Shown here one piece after another: positions 1-12,251 of a stretch of 64,000 nucleotides of DNA. Position 1 is the stretch's first letter; each line of letters opens with the position of its first letter. Location: assembly GCA_948099385.1 (NCBI GenBank), contig CANUEZ040000129.1, forward strand, positions 6,061,501 through 6,125,500, written 5' to 3'. The notes beneath the pieces are model-generated. The model searched no databases. It was not told the DNA's origin and saw only the letters and a list, made by a program, of their open reading frames with translations. Source of the DNA: Fasciola hepatica (Eukaryota; Platyhelminthes; Trematoda; Plagiorchiida; Fasciolidae). The translations under genes were made by a program, and so were the position numbers.

Positions 1-3000
1 TTTATTCCTTAAATGATGTGCACCATTTGTTTCTTTGACAACAATAAGTATCGCTCATTATAAAAAGTACTGAACTTGTTGCAGATCACGATAAAGTTAT
101 TGGAATATAATAACATTAATTTCGTTTCCCTAGTTTAAAACGCATACTTGACTTTGGTCCTGAAAATAGTAGTGTGCGGTTCTTCCATTTTTTCAATTTT
201 CATACAGATATCAAACAGATACTCTCATTGAATGAGAACTGTGGGCGGAAGCTAAAGTTGGCGGAAGAAACCTGTTCTCATCGCGTTAGATTTTAGTTGA
301 TAATTCTCAATTCATGTGGGAAACACACCAATACTAACCAAACCGGGTAGTGGATATGTCTCGAAGCCTGGAGGTTTCGATAAACTAATAAAATCACAAA
401 TCATTCATTGACAAATATGGATTGCAAACGCAGTATGTTTGTTGAGATACAGACAGAAATCAACCATTGCAAGAGCAGCGAATTTTCCCCATAACAAAGG
501 AGAATCAGTCGTTCATCGCAGGAATGGATCGCTAGGCGTGCTGTAGGGGTTTTCTTATGAAGCCTGTGACAAAAGGGCTGAAGCTGTTTGATGAAGCCGT
601 TGATACTTTTTGTGACAAAAATGTTTCGCATTATATTTGGAACAACTGAGTATATGTTCAGCAAACCGCTGAGAGCTAGCTGAGTTAGTCTAGTGATTTG
701 GCATGCCACTCACGAACACTCAGCCCGGATCTGAGTCCCAGAGGGGGCTGGTTGGATTCTCTCTTCTGAAGACTAGTGCCAAGGTCCAGACAACCGTACC
801 GTGTTTCTATGTTTCTCACTGTTGAACTGAGCTTTGGTAATAAATGGAGAATCTGTTTTTATGGAAGGTCTGATCATTTTCGTATGGCGGTGTTACTGAG
901 TCCCATTCCGGGAAAATGTTACATAAGGTTATGGTCACGAATATATATAAATAACGGCTGAAAAACCACCTCTTAGATCTACGTGTGAAAACCATTTCAA
1001 GCTGTGAAATTTCCTCTGCGAACGAAAGTATCACAGTTATAACATACAATATAATACTTGCAGCTTATCAAAGAAGCCTAACCAAAAGACCAATTACATT
1101 CTTCACTCACAACTTTATCTACAGCTCTATAAAATCCTTATCAGATATTTTCGAAGTTCATTTTTTGTTTCGTTCTTTTTAAAATAACGAACCGTGTATA
1201 TCAATATGGATGAATCCCCTACAACAACAGCAGATGGGTCATACTGAACTTCAAAGAAATAAAGGCAATTATTCCTAAGGAAAGATAAATAAAGCTACTG
1301 ACCGGTAAAATCAATAATCCCAACATACTTCTCCCAGGAAAGACTCGTCTGAGTGGTTTTGTAATGAAGTGAGTCGAAAAAATAAATAACTACTTGTTTC
1401 AACAAACTATCAGTAAGCTTGATGAACCAAGTGAGTTGAAAGTTCTAAATTATACGAATACATTCAACAGTTTATCAGTTTCAAGGGAATATGTTTTATG
1501 AGTAACATAAAAATGATGGCAGTTTTTTATTTATTTGTGAACAATCACTCGGTCTCTAATGGCGACTCACGGAACAAGTTTCAGAATACTTCACAGCCCT
1601 GAAATAGACTTGCACTAATATCAAACAAATTATCCGTCTAGTTCGAAAGAGTCCTACTGGATCTGCTACTCCACTCCTATTGATGTCATCGGAACAGTCA
1701 TGTCTATAATATATCTGTCCTCACAGACACAGTGTTATCATCTGATTCAATTTGATTCCCATAAAAAGTGATAGTACAATTTTGTGATCGCAAACTAAGC
1801 CAAGGTCTCGGATGCACCCTCGAGGTGCAACCCCAAAATCAGCAGTGATTGCTCAGTCTTCCCTTCGAACAATCATGACAATAATGGAACCTCCTACGTT
1901 TTTGGCAGGCCACTTTCACCTCATCACAGAGCTGACCCCAGATGTATGTAGCATTTCAAGAGATTATGCCTTTTAATGAGGAAAACGGTCACATGCCCCA
2001 GCATTGCTGCTGCCCTTTTATTCGGTAGGCCTGGTTCCAACTTATTTGCTCATAACTACTACCGGTCACTTTTACCCTACACACAGAATAGATACGCATC
2101 CTCTGTTATGAAGCCCTGCTTCTTATGCGGATATATTGCTACATTTTACCGTATAAAGTTAAATTTCGGGCTTGCATAAGAAAAACAAAACCGCTCGAGG
2201 CGAATTATTTGCTCCACTCGAATGACTAAACAAATTTTTATGATAATTTGAAATTTATCAGATATAGGTGTACATCTGCTACCCAAAGATAGATCCGACA
2301 ATACCAAGAACCTTTTATCTGTTTCCCAATTTCAAATAGTCGTGGATTCATATTGTGCAGTATTGTACACAATCATCCGACTAGTTTTTATCTACACATT
2401 TATTTCGCACCCCAATTAAAATTCATGCGAAAGAAATTGTTTCCCGAAAATTGTTCGAATGATTCAGGAGAATCGTACAACTAGTATCTAGTTATCAGGA
2501 GCGGACAGTTGATGTTTCTCTTCAGAATTTGGTCCCGATTTGATGGACGTTTTCCTGAGTTTGTAATCGAATCAAAATGCATCTCTCTTCTCGCAGAGAA
2601 TACGATTTGTCCCGTAAAATGCGATGAAATTGGTTGTACTCATTAGGGTTTTATTTTGCGGAGTTCTTGGTTTCCAAACACGCTTCTCAGAAATATCAAA
2701 AGTTATTAGATAAAACGTTTTTTACACATCTTGATCCTTGATTTCTGTCAGTATGGAAAGTATGGAAACCATAAAAGAGATGTTCATAACTGTCACTAAG
2801 TGTTAGATAGAAATCATCACAGCCACAAAAATGTTCTTTGTTCTCAATGTGGATGAATCAGATAAATATTTATTTTAGACAGATAATTTCCGGAATACTT
2901 TCAAGTGATTGAAATAAACTTCCCCATTGAAGAAAGGATGACTGACACGTGCCATTCAAGCGTAATCGAGAAAATTCATCTGTGGACTACTTGGAACGCT

Positions 3001-3760
3001 TTAGGGTGTGCACGAAATTCATAGTTGCCGTTTATTTAATTCAGTCTTTTATTCAGAACGATCTAGGGTAGTTCAGAAAACGTATCATACTATGACTTCA
3101 TCAAACATTTTTTAGTAAGTATCTTGTGAGAATTGCAAAATCTCAAACTAATGGCAGAAGACGAATCAGTACCTTTTCCTCTATGAACTGATAGTAAAGT
3201 ATCGGTTTCAGGTTAACGGTCATTTACCTGTAAGTGCAGGTTAATTAAGCCATACCTTTCGATTTTATATTGAGCTGGTGAACCTGCTCTCTAGGCCCGG
3301 AAATAGTCGGCAACATGTTGCTGGTCACGTAATTCCCAGTAGATTCTTAGTCAGTAGACATCCTCCTGTTTTACTCACGCCAGTCGTCTCTGTTTTGTTT
3401 ACATCACGGTGTCCTCGAGTTGAGTAATGTGAGGTATTGTTGGTTGGGAAATCAATTTCATTAGGTACTATTCTGATTATTATTTTATCTGTGAAACAAA
3501 CAAGTTACATATGTCAGCTCTTATTATTATACATTTTAATAACCTCTCTGGCAATAGTTGGATCATCAGAGTATTGCAGTAGTCTATCGCAGATTATACC
3601 TGCACGGTTAGAGGAATGCACGATTGGTGCTCCAGTCGTTGGTGCTGATTTTTATCTGCAAATGAGAGTACTAGTATTTTCTACGTTTTTGTACGGCATT
3701 ATGAATAAGGAAAACAAAAAACGTTTAACCCCTGTATTAAATATCCGATGCGGTAGAACA
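1..3760. other. Unrecognised AT-rich DNA
   Basis: No coding region, RNA gene or transposon could be supported here. Open frames are short and carry no recognisable domain. One plus-strand open frame (3437-3730) encodes a hydrophobic stretch rich in Leu and Ile just before the SINE at 3.8 kb, but it shows no family signature and its apparent donor site is weak. It is most simply read as intron or intergenic sequence. Confidence 0.5.
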
Positions 3761-3761
3761 T

Positions 3762-3990
3762 TAATGGAAGTGGGCCGGAGCCAATGGAAGGGTACCAATC
3801 TTGGAAGTGACCATCAGTTGTGGGTATTGAACCAGGATCGTAAAAGTTCAAATTCCGGTATCTCACATTCTCATTCATCATACGTTTACATAATTTGATC
3901 CAGAGTTTCAAAGCGTGAAGGCACATTGCCGTTCCCAGTTTATACACGCGAGCCCAACCAACATACCAGTCCGTTGTCCAAAACATGGAT
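3762..3990 (-). mobile_element. tRNA-derived SINE, family A, copy 1
   Basis: Read on the minus strand, this stretch has a pol III B-box-like core (GGTTCAATACC, about 3821-3838) followed by a tail that can be aligned with the copies at 44.9 kb and 47.5 kb: a 'GGTCACTTCC' block, then a TTGG-rich spacer, then 'TTGGCTCCGGCCC'. Upstream of the B box a GC-richer, tRNA-like segment with a possible A box lies near 3950-3975. Being non-coding and short, it would depend on a LINE for movement. The copy is old: it differs from the 44.9 kb copy at many positions. The shared tail, more than the B box, is what makes the family call. Confidence 0.6.
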
Positions 3991-6435
3991 AAGAACAATT
4001 AACGGTTATTTGTCACTTGCGTACCATATTTTTGATTTATCAGACTAGTTACGATCATCATGCCATATTTTCCTGTACTTTTTAATGAGTTTCCACGATG
4101 GCATTGACGTGTCCAGTTTCATCCATCAAGATAAAGAATAGATGGTCAATAAAAAATTACTATACCTATGTTATCGTGATTCTTATACCAAACCGATCAG
4201 TATCTTGCATAACCGCTAGAAATTATCTCCCCCCCACAGAAAAAAGTTATTTCTTCGGCACAAGATCATCTTAATTAACACTTGGCAGAATAGCTACCAG
4301 TACGGCGATTTTTAATAATTGAAGTCCACCTAAACGAAGACTTTTTAACTGACCCTTATGACTATCTTCAGTTGGGTAGAATTGTTTACAATGGTACGAG
4401 CAACAATAGTAAGATTTTATTAAGAGAGCAACAAGATCCATGATGTTCAAGTTTACTGCATATAGGCAGTACACCTGGTATTTTATGAACTCGTTATTTT
4501 GCGATGGAACACAATTCGGACCATACATCGGATAACTTATGGTACTTGATTTATTATTCCATGGATATATGGCTTGGAAAATAATTAAATATAAGTTTTA
4601 TGTAAGCTTCTAACAAACCTCCGACCGAATGCTAAAGACAAGTGGAATGTCAGCGAACAAATCAATGTTTGTCTCCGCAGTTACCAGTTGTTCCATGGTT
4701 GCAGGATTTAATATATGACGGGGGTGATACTATTTTATAGGTACTTTGGATAGAGACGTGGGTATTCTGTCTCTTGTGGACAGAAGCTGTAGCACGGGTG
4801 AATAAACAATAATCTCCCAATTTCCACTGCCTTGAAGTGAAGTTTTGGTGGTCCGTTCGTGCACAGCTTCGTAGATAGAAGAAAGTACAACAGGTAATAA
4901 GGCTTCAAGTTTTAGGAGAAGTTCAGCTGAAATTGCAGATAACCATACTTTTTTATGACCTCACATGGAATGGTCCGGGGATTTTATTTAACAATGCCAT
5001 CAAGATCTATTCCTTCCTGTATGACTTTCAAAAGGCACGTTATTTTCCATGCAAATTGGGCTGTGCCACGCAATCATAAATCCGCACTTAGTTCCAGGAG
5101 GGAACGCACAATGAAGGACAATGATGCACCAGCATTCAAATTAGAGTAAAATTAGATACGCTGAGTGGTCTTCTGCACAAATGTTAATACTAGTTCGCAG
5201 TAACAAATTGGAATACGTTGAAAAAATTGATGTTTTTCTGCGATGAAATATGAACACGGATTCCGTAACAACGAATTCATGTCGTACGTGAAAAATGAGG
5301 AGTACACAAGACATGGCCTGTTGACCGCCGTTAGTATGCCTTATCTAGGACCGAAGATAAAGCTTTCAAACTGAGTCTTCTGGTCATTCGAAATCATGCG
5401 TTTTGCGGTCATTGGCAAAATGTGCAAGTCACTCCTCTAGAGTTTCCGGCGGTTGATCCGAATAGATTAGCCCAAGGGAGAATCATGAATGAGTCGCGAA
5501 TAACCGTGAACAAATAATGCATATTCTTTGAAAAGTTTATCTGCAAGCATCATTACTTCGAAAATGGGGCTAAAGTTGCTTCAAAAACCCATCTGCTCCC
5601 TGGTCGAAATGAACAATAGTACTACAGTTTACTTGTAAAGTGGCTTATGGGCAAATGCAAAGATCAGGATAAATTGATCAATTACATTGTGATCTTTATG
5701 GTACCAAATGCATTGACTTTTCACTTTCATAGGGTGCAACACAGGTGCATATCAAACATGTATGCGGATTTCAAACTAAGCTCAATATAATATTATGTGG
5801 CCCTAATTTTCCTGGCTACGACACCACTTTCACCTCCTGAAGGTAGATAAATACTTCACGAAATAAAAGTAAACTTAATTGTGAAAAAACGGCTACCAGA
5901 TGAATAACACGGTAAATACTTTAACCCTCACCTTTTGGTTGTTGTTCTTTTGCTTTTCTTGGTATTGAATAAGAAAAACGAAGGTTCTCTTGGCAAAAAC
6001 TGATGTTGGTGAAGAATTATTTGTTCAACGCTCTATTTCCAATAACAGTATGTTTGTCGTCTGTCGTTTTTGCTCTACTTTCAGGTGGCTGAATCGGCTG
6101 CTTTTGGGAGCTACGGCTTGCGGGGTCCTACTAATTACACATAAAGCGGACTCATTTCTCCGGTTCCAGTTATTGGCAAAGTTTGAATTAGTAGCTTTGT
6201 TTATCCACATCCCATAACATTTGTTCAAAGGCCTGAATTTCCAAATCAAATTCCTACTTTATGTTCAGCATCCTATACCGTTATTTGCGGAGTAATTGAT
6301 GGGCAATAACCGAAAGTATTTCAACCTCGGCGCCACACCTTTGTACCTGAAACCAAAGAGGAAATGTATATAAAGGCTGATAAACTGATTGGGCAAATGA
6401 AACTGTCCACCCTACTGAAATCAAGTAAACTTTAG
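3991..6435. other. Unrecognised DNA between SINE and candidate exon
   Basis: Nothing supportable was found on either strand. There are only short open frames, with no domain signature, no clear splice-bounded exon and no strong repeat. Confidence 0.5.
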
Positions 6436-6490
6436 CCACATTTTCCAGTTCAGCTGCTTCACGGCCCGTATCTAACCATCGATATTTTAG

Positions 6491-6744
6491 GGTACACAGA
6501 TCGTGATTATTCCAGAGAGGCATTTGTGTGTGACACAAATAATCATATCACGAAACGTTGTCTGCAAAATAATGCGGACTCGGTGACTGAAGGGGAATTC
6601 AGCCTCATCTCGTCCAGGTCGGAATCTTTGTTGCGAGCAGCTATCCCGTATTCCCTCATGGTTGGTACAGTTATTTCGAACCATCCAGTTCATAACTATT
6701 GCAGTGTATCATGTGAACGGGAAATCTCCGTCTTTCTAGAGTGA
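6491..6744 (+). CDS. Candidate exon, unknown protein
   Basis: An open frame with no stop runs from about 6436 to the TGA at 6742-6744. A possible acceptor (...ATATTTTAG) precedes 6491 and would place the intron in phase 1. The encoded roughly 84 residues are mixed and soluble-looking, with several Cys and Ser residues and no low-complexity bias; base composition is clearly more GC-rich than the flanks, as coding DNA is in such genomes. No domain is recognised, and no partner exon could be linked. It could equally be a scrap of an unrecognised transposon or a chance open frame; its length alone is not significant in a window of this size. Confidence 0.2.
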
Positions 6745-8230
6745 ACGAGCCTATAGCTCAAAACTTCCAACAGCATATTTAACGCAGTAGCTCTGAATTG
6801 TATTTATCACTCAGTTAACTGACCCGGTTTACTGAAGGGGTTATCCGACGAGAAATCTGGTAGGATAGAGAAGCAGAGAATGCTGACAATGTGAAAAGCA
6901 ACAGAAGGATAGCTACTGTCACTGTTTGCCTTCTTCAGGAGTAAATGAAACAGAGTTTTTCGGGCTAATTTTTCTCAACCATAGTGAAGACTCACATTAA
7001 AATTCTGAGATGGGAACTGTTTTTTTTTTTGGTTTTCCTGAATACGGAGATTGCCGCTTAATTTGAAATCTTTCAGGGGGACATAGTTGCTTCGTAGGTG
7101 AAATTAAACGTACTCGTTTTTATCCATTATATTCGAGCATTTTGATTTAAACCGCCAAACTTTCGAAGGCATTTCCAAAGAAAACACAAAGGTGAGCCCA
7201 GGTTTGTGTGTTTCATTGATCAAACGTTTGCGTAGGGAGACGTTCGCCTTCCAGCCAATGAGGGTTTACACTCACCAGCTTACCTAATCAAAGTTTCGAC
7301 AAAAAAGAATGGTGATATATCGAAATTTGACTGAAATTCGCAACCAGTTTGAAAGAATACAGCCCAGATAAGGAGAAATTGAGTTTATATGCACAGTTTT
7401 GCAAAAGGATACGGGCCGAAAAGAGGAGGGAGTGGAAGCAAAGGAGGGGCACCTGAAAAGGTCACTAAGTAAAGGTGAAGTACTTTCTACAAGGATTTTC
7501 TAAGCGCATTTGCAACAGGCAGCTCCGTATATTTCGCCTGAAGTAGCCCATAATTCATCCACGGAGATTTGAGGTAGCCGACTGATAATAGGTGGACCTC
7601 GATAAAGAACTTCAAAGTATTTCTTCAGTATATCAGGACAAATAATAGGGAAGGGTGAAGTAGAATACAGTTCGTCAGTGCGTCTGTTCTCTGTTTTTGT
7701 TAAAAGAGAAATGTAAAGTACTTTCGGATTATTAAATTGACCTTCTCTAAGAAACTTTTGTTATGTCCAACTATTAATTCCAAAGAAAGTCAGAAACGTA
7801 CACGAAGAAGAGATTTAGTAGAAGCGAAATATGATCACATGAAAAAATGGGAAACGCATCTGGATTTGGCTAGTTTGACTGACAGAATGAAAAACAGACT
7901 GGGAGTCCTGTGTTAGCATTCAGTAATAGAACAAGCACTGTTGACACGTCATCTGTTCGTACTGATGTAAACAGAAAATCCGGTCTTTGCCGGCGAGTAA
8001 GCTGCAAGCACACAAGTAAATAAGCAAAAAGAGCTCAACTACATGCTCCGCGACTCGCAAAAGAGTGAGGCCAATTGCTACGTAGCAGAATCGATAAGTC
8101 ACCACTGCTGGCGCTAAAGCATGCTTAAGGATTGAGGCGAAGCGGGCGTATGCCCAATCGCGAAAGGCATATTGATCGGTTCTCCGCATAGCGTGCGTGA
8201 GTTCAGCCAGTCGAAACATCACCTCTCACT
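6745..8230. other. Unrecognised DNA, partly GC-richer near 8 kb
   Basis: No feature can be named. From about 8030 to 8230 the sequence becomes GC-richer, and the minus strand stays open for about 100 codons (7920-8222) with a hydrophobic middle. The frame runs straight up to the trinucleotide-repeat block, which suggests both belong to one repeat unit rather than to a gene. Confidence 0.4.
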
Positions 8231-8280
8231 TCCCGAGGAAAAAGGATCAGTGGCTCTCAAAGGGAGACAGTAATCGTAGT

Positions 8281-8985
8281 ATTACCAGTGACCATGGTAA
8301 GAATGGTGGCATCATCAGTAGCAGTTGTTGCTGTAATATCGAAAACAGTTGTATTATCAGCACCAGATTTCGAAATATTTGTAAAAGGAGTTATGGTCAC
8401 AGTTGTAGTCGTATATGCCGTAGAAGTAGTAGTGTTTGCGGTAGTAGTCTTTCATAGCAGCAGTCATGGTAGCAGCAGTAGTAATAGTCCCAGGAACCGC
8501 ATTTGCATTTCCAGTAGCAGAAAACTGGTCCCAACAATAGTTGCAACAGCAGTTGTTGTTATGCACCTGTGATGACACAAAGCACAGAATAAGCCAGCGC
8601 CGGTATAATGGGTGAAGCACATATGAAATACGCGAGCCAGAACCGTGAAAAACTGGGTGAGACGTTAAACCACGACAAAAAAATGATCAAAAAAGTGTTT
8701 GTCGGAGAGTGAAATGGAGTCAACAGAGGTAGATGTAGTACTGGTCACCGCGGTGATAGTAGTATTGGAATCAATGGAAGTAGTGACGAGAGTATTAGTA
8801 GCAACGTTAGTCGCGGTAGTAGTAGTAGTAGTCATAATATTATAAGTAAAACCAGAGTCAACAGCAGTAGTTATTACATTGATAGTCACCGGAGGAGCAG
8901 TGTAGCAGTGTAGTAGTAGCAGTCTGAGTAGCAGCAATCGTAGTATTAGTGAAGCGCATGTAATATAACACAAAACAGTGGTCTA
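8281..8985 (+). repeat. Duplicated degenerate trinucleotide (AGY/GTA) block
   Basis: Two stretches, 8281-8570 and about 8710-8945, are dense in imperfect GTA, AGT and AGC triplets (runs such as GTAGTAGTAGTAGTAGTC). Each stretch is followed by a similar short segment: 'ACACAAAGCACAG...TAAGCCAGCGCCGGTA' after the first and 'ACACAAAACAGTGG...TAATCAGTGTCGGTA' after the second. Hence the block plus its 3' flank appears to have been duplicated once. Open frames through it encode only Val-, Ser- or Thr-rich low-complexity peptides on both strands, as expected from triplet repeats; they should not be taken as proteins. Confidence 0.7.
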
Positions 8986-9334
8986 ATCAGTGTCGGTAGA
9001 AGGGAGGATGTATACGTTACAAACAAGCCAGATGTGTACATCCAGCCATATACGTGAGAAACCGCCGGACAATTCGGTTTGCTCGTCTTACGCTGTTTTA
9101 ACCTTCTCACGTATATTTCTGCCGCAAAGTGTACATGACTGCGTGAAAAACGTAAGCCCCACAAGCCACGGGATACGGAATCAGGATGACTGTTCGAATC
9201 ATTTGTTGTGACCACAAATCTTCAATGAAGTAAAAATGACTATGGATTAACGGCATCGATCTGCTTTCAAATCCTGCCAATCAGGCCAGATAAGGAAAAT
9301 GGACGGAAAGACGGACCGAGAAACGTTTAAAAGT

Positions 9335-9600
9335 TTTTTAAACCAAAATCAGGACAGCTAGAAGTCGGTCTAAGAACTCCTGTTCGAAACTTTTCGGACG
9401 AAGCCTTTGAGTCGGCCGAACTGCATTTGCTCCAAAAAAGACTGAATTTCAATTTACACAGAAAAAGTTTGAAGGCTCCAGGAGTAGTTCATTCCCTGGA
9501 GGGGCTCTAGCAAAAATGCCGCTTGAAAATTCCTAAAGTCACACTCACGATATGCATTATCCTCAAAAACCAGGAACGAATTACTTCAAACATAAAAATA
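9335..9600 (+). mobile_element. Penelope-like element relic, N-terminal part
   Basis: The plus frame around 9377-9470 reads NFSDEAFESAELHLLQKRLN followed by FNL. This matches the conserved N-terminal block of PLE polyproteins, in which a segment of the type 'NLSS..L...E..LL.KGLNF' precedes the reverse transcriptase. The frame continues in degraded form after 9500, with an in-frame stop near 9510. No RT core follows, so this is a 5' fragment. It lies in the same orientation as the GIY-YIG fragment 3.7 kb downstream; whether they were once one element is unclear, since no RT sequence was recognised between them. Confidence 0.6.
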
Positions 9601-9899
9601 GAGGAACAAATTCCACTAATTGCCTCGAAATGGGGTTACTCAATTCCCGTCATAAAGGCATACAAAGGGAATGTAAAGGTCAAACCTAACACTTTGGATT
9701 ATGAATCAAAGGGAGTGGATCTCAATGGTTTTAAAAATTTGCGTTAGTTTTAGCTGGGGCTGTTGATTGCCATGATGTTCTCATCGCTGAGCTTGGACTA
9801 TAGATCATAAAAGCTTCATCACCAGTCGAGGTGACATCATGACTGCATGCACTGACGATTTGATCCATTCACATTCTACCAAAGTAGTCATCAGATTGT

Positions 9900-9960
9900 A
9901 AAAGATATACTCTCGCAATCTTGAACCCAACAGGTTCATATACACTAAGCTAGTTTATAC
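9900..9960 (-). repeat. Possible tRNA-like pol III promoter pair
   Basis: On the minus strand an A-box-like TAGCTTAGTGT (about 9952-9942) is followed, with short spacing, by a B-box-like GGGTTCAAGATT (about 9928-9917). The spacing is too short for a functional tRNA. It could be the head of a decayed SINE. It is reported because the two boxes occur together, but the match could be chance. Confidence 0.25.
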
Positions 9961-10093
9961 TTAGATTGGTTTACTACCAAACAATTTTGTTAAAAGCCGT
10001 TTCTCCAGCCACATTTTTTTCTGGGTGTACTTATACCACGAGGTTGGGAAAAATTATTTTTTTATTGAGAGATTCCGTGATACATCGGATCTA

Positions 10094-10974
10094 CACATTT
10101 TCAAACCAAGATTTAGCCAAAACCAGCAATTCTGTAGCCACGACCCACAATCCTTTAGCCACGACCCATCATGCTTTAGCCATGCCGTTTCAAGCCAGTC
10201 AGGTCAAAAGTATCGGAATATAATGACATCAAGACATATTGGAATTTTTTTTTACAAAGATTGGTGTTGCAATACTAACGGAACAAATGTGAAAGTGTGA
10301 CGATCATATGCTGCGCTGTTGACCGTGGCATTGGTTTTAAATGATGCACCGCAAATTGATTGGAGAAGGTTTAAACGACGTGTCCGTATGTCACAAACAA
10401 GCAATCCTGTAAGTAAAGTCTGTATCGTAAAAAACCGTACTCTGTTTTGCAGTTTAAGTCATAGACAAATATCAGAACTCGATATCATGAGACAAAATGA
10501 AGATTTGGTTCATTGGGCTTTCAGATAAGTGGATACATTATAATTCCGAGTGCAATACACAGATGTTGTAGGTACACCCCCACTATTGTCATCAATCTAT
10601 CTATGGTGCAACATTTGACATATTGCTATCACCGAAAATACAAAAGAATTACGGGCTGTGCCACATGATTCGACGATATGGACACGTCGTTCAAACCTTC
10701 TCCAATCAATTTGCGGTGCATCATTTAAAGCCAATACCACAGTCAACAGCGCAGCATATGATCGTCACACTTTCACATTTGTTCCGTTAGTATTGCAACA
10801 CCAATCTTTGTAAAAAAAAATTCCAATATGTCTTGATGTCATTATATTCCGATACTTTTGACCTGACTGGCTTGAAACGGCATGGCTAAAGAATGATGGG
10901 TCGTGGCTAAAGGATTGTGGGTCGTGGCTACAGAATTGCTGGTTTTGGCTAAAGCTTGATGGGAAAAGATGTAA
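10094..10974. mobile_element. Foldback element with ~300-bp inverted arms
   Basis: Positions 10094-10392 and 10675-10974 are near-perfect reverse complements. Only scattered differences are seen, for example in the stretch around the GTTGAC..TGG segment; they frame a 282-bp spacer. Each arm carries a 21-bp tandem repeat of about three units (10112-10174 on the left), built on TTTAGCCACGACCCA. The inner arm ends include 'CAAATTGATTGGAGAAGG'. No transposase or RT frame is present, so this resembles a non-autonomous long-TIR or foldback DNA element, or a head-to-head dimer of a shorter repeat. Target-site duplications were not obvious. If transcribed it would make a long double-stranded hairpin. 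Confidence 0.85.
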
Positions 10975-11219
10975 AAATGCTTTTAACCGATGACTGTTAA
11001 GATTACTTGGAAAAGGTAATTCCAGTTCGTACTGGGTAGAGTGTTTTCTTCAAGGTCATTTTAGTCCGCCTCTTTCTTTGCTTGTATTGTAAGCTAGACA
11101 GAGAAACATTTTCCTCTAAAATACAACTTTCTTGGCACCTCCATAAAGAGAATCGTTTTAGAATTGCCGAGGTATAACATCTTGAGTCCTCATTTATCGT
11201 ATCTTGCTCATTGTTTCAG

Positions 11220-11453
11220 TACGAACAGGATTACCAAGAGTCGAGTAAATTCAAGGAAAAAACAATCGAAGGTACACTTTTCGAAGGAAGAGTGAATAGC
11301 CTATCAATGAATAGGTCAATATTAAGTGCAGTACAATTAAAAAAAATCTCCGGGAAACTCCTCCTTAGTTCAGCACGAGATTATACCAAGGTCCTCTCAC
11401 TCCTCATCAGGCAAAAGGCAGTGACAATGTTCGGTGTATCTAGTTTCATGTAA
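11220..11453 (+). CDS. Candidate terminal (or internal) exon
   Basis: A strong acceptor (CTTGCTCATTGTTTCAG, ending at 11219) opens an uninterrupted frame of 77 residues starting YEQDYQESSKFKEKTIEG and ending at the TAA at 11451-11453. An internal donor-like AAG/GTACAC at 11271-11272 offers a short 52-nt alternative exon. The start is charged and glutamine-rich, the rest basic with small hydrophobic segments; no domain is recognised. The acceptor, with its long pyrimidine run, is among the better ones in the window. No upstream exon could be joined, so the gene it belongs to is unknown. Confidence 0.3.
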   Translation, partial: YEQDYQESSKFKEKTIEGTLFEGRVNSLSMNRSILSAVQLKKISGKLLLSSARDYTKVLSLLIRQKAVTMFGVSSFM

Positions 11454-12122
11454 TGCGAAGGCTGCACCGCAAGCCCAACAGTGTATTCAAATCACAACAC
11501 CTGTCACTTTGGCGATGTTCGTTTACAGTATGAGTGTTTGATTTATGATGAGTAGTAGAAGGCTCAGAAGAATGACTTTTAGTGAAGAAATATTCCTCGG
11601 AAAATTATCCCACCTCCTGCCAATTTATCGTATCAACGAACACTAGCTTGTTGATGGACTTTAACCAGAGAAGCCTGGAATGTGGGGAAATATTCACCGG
11701 TATGACGGAAAAGGCCCATGAATTCGAAGAAAATACATCCTCTGGGTAAGTTATAGCTTCTTTTGAATACGCTTCACCCTTTGGTGAGCAAGATGTTTGT
11801 GTATAAAGTCATGCAGAACCATTTGTCTCTCAGTTGGTCACCGCACGACTTGCAAATATATGTACAACTCCAAGGTCCATTTTACACAACTCCCCTGTAA
11901 CTGTGGTGCCCGGCAAACTTTTGGGATGATGCAAGCTGACCTGTAAACTAAGTGAACAGAGTAATCAAACAGTGAATGATTAGATCCCCTCATCTCACCG
12001 TAGTCTTCTTGACGTAAATACAGGTTGTGATAAGTCCCGTCAAAACCTGTCTGAAATTTACTTTTATAAATGGCAACATCCATCGCTTACTGCAACAATT
12101 CTATACATTGTTCAATCTCAAG

Positions 12123-12251
12123 AATATGGACGCAAACGAAAATGCTCTGCCAATGGATTTAAAAGTGCCCTACATGAATCGTACCGAAGAAATGCAATTT
12201 TATATTAGAATATTACCTTTTTTATCTGAGACACCTGATATGAGAGCTTGA
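12123..12251 (+). CDS. Candidate terminal exon, unknown protein
   Basis: After a possible acceptor (TTGTTCAATCTCAAG) a phase-0 frame encodes about 42 residues, NMDANENALPMDLK..., ending at a TGA at 12249-12251. Composition is acidic and methionine-rich. It lies on the same strand as the candidate exon at 11.2 kb, but that one appears to end in a stop, so they are not simply consecutive. Short length makes this weak. Confidence 0.2.
   Translation, partial: NMDANENALPMDLKVPYMNRTEEMQFYIRILPFLSETPDMRA

Noticed and set aside
8281..8620. Protein-coding gene in the Val- and Ser-rich open frames
   Set aside because: Open frames exist in several frames and on both strands through the triplet repeats, which is what such a repeat produces without any selection.
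9034..9130. Hairpin with 12-bp perfect stem (TATACGTGAGAA)
   Set aside because: The perfect part is short and the surrounding pairing poor; not distinguishable from chance alongside the stronger foldbacks.
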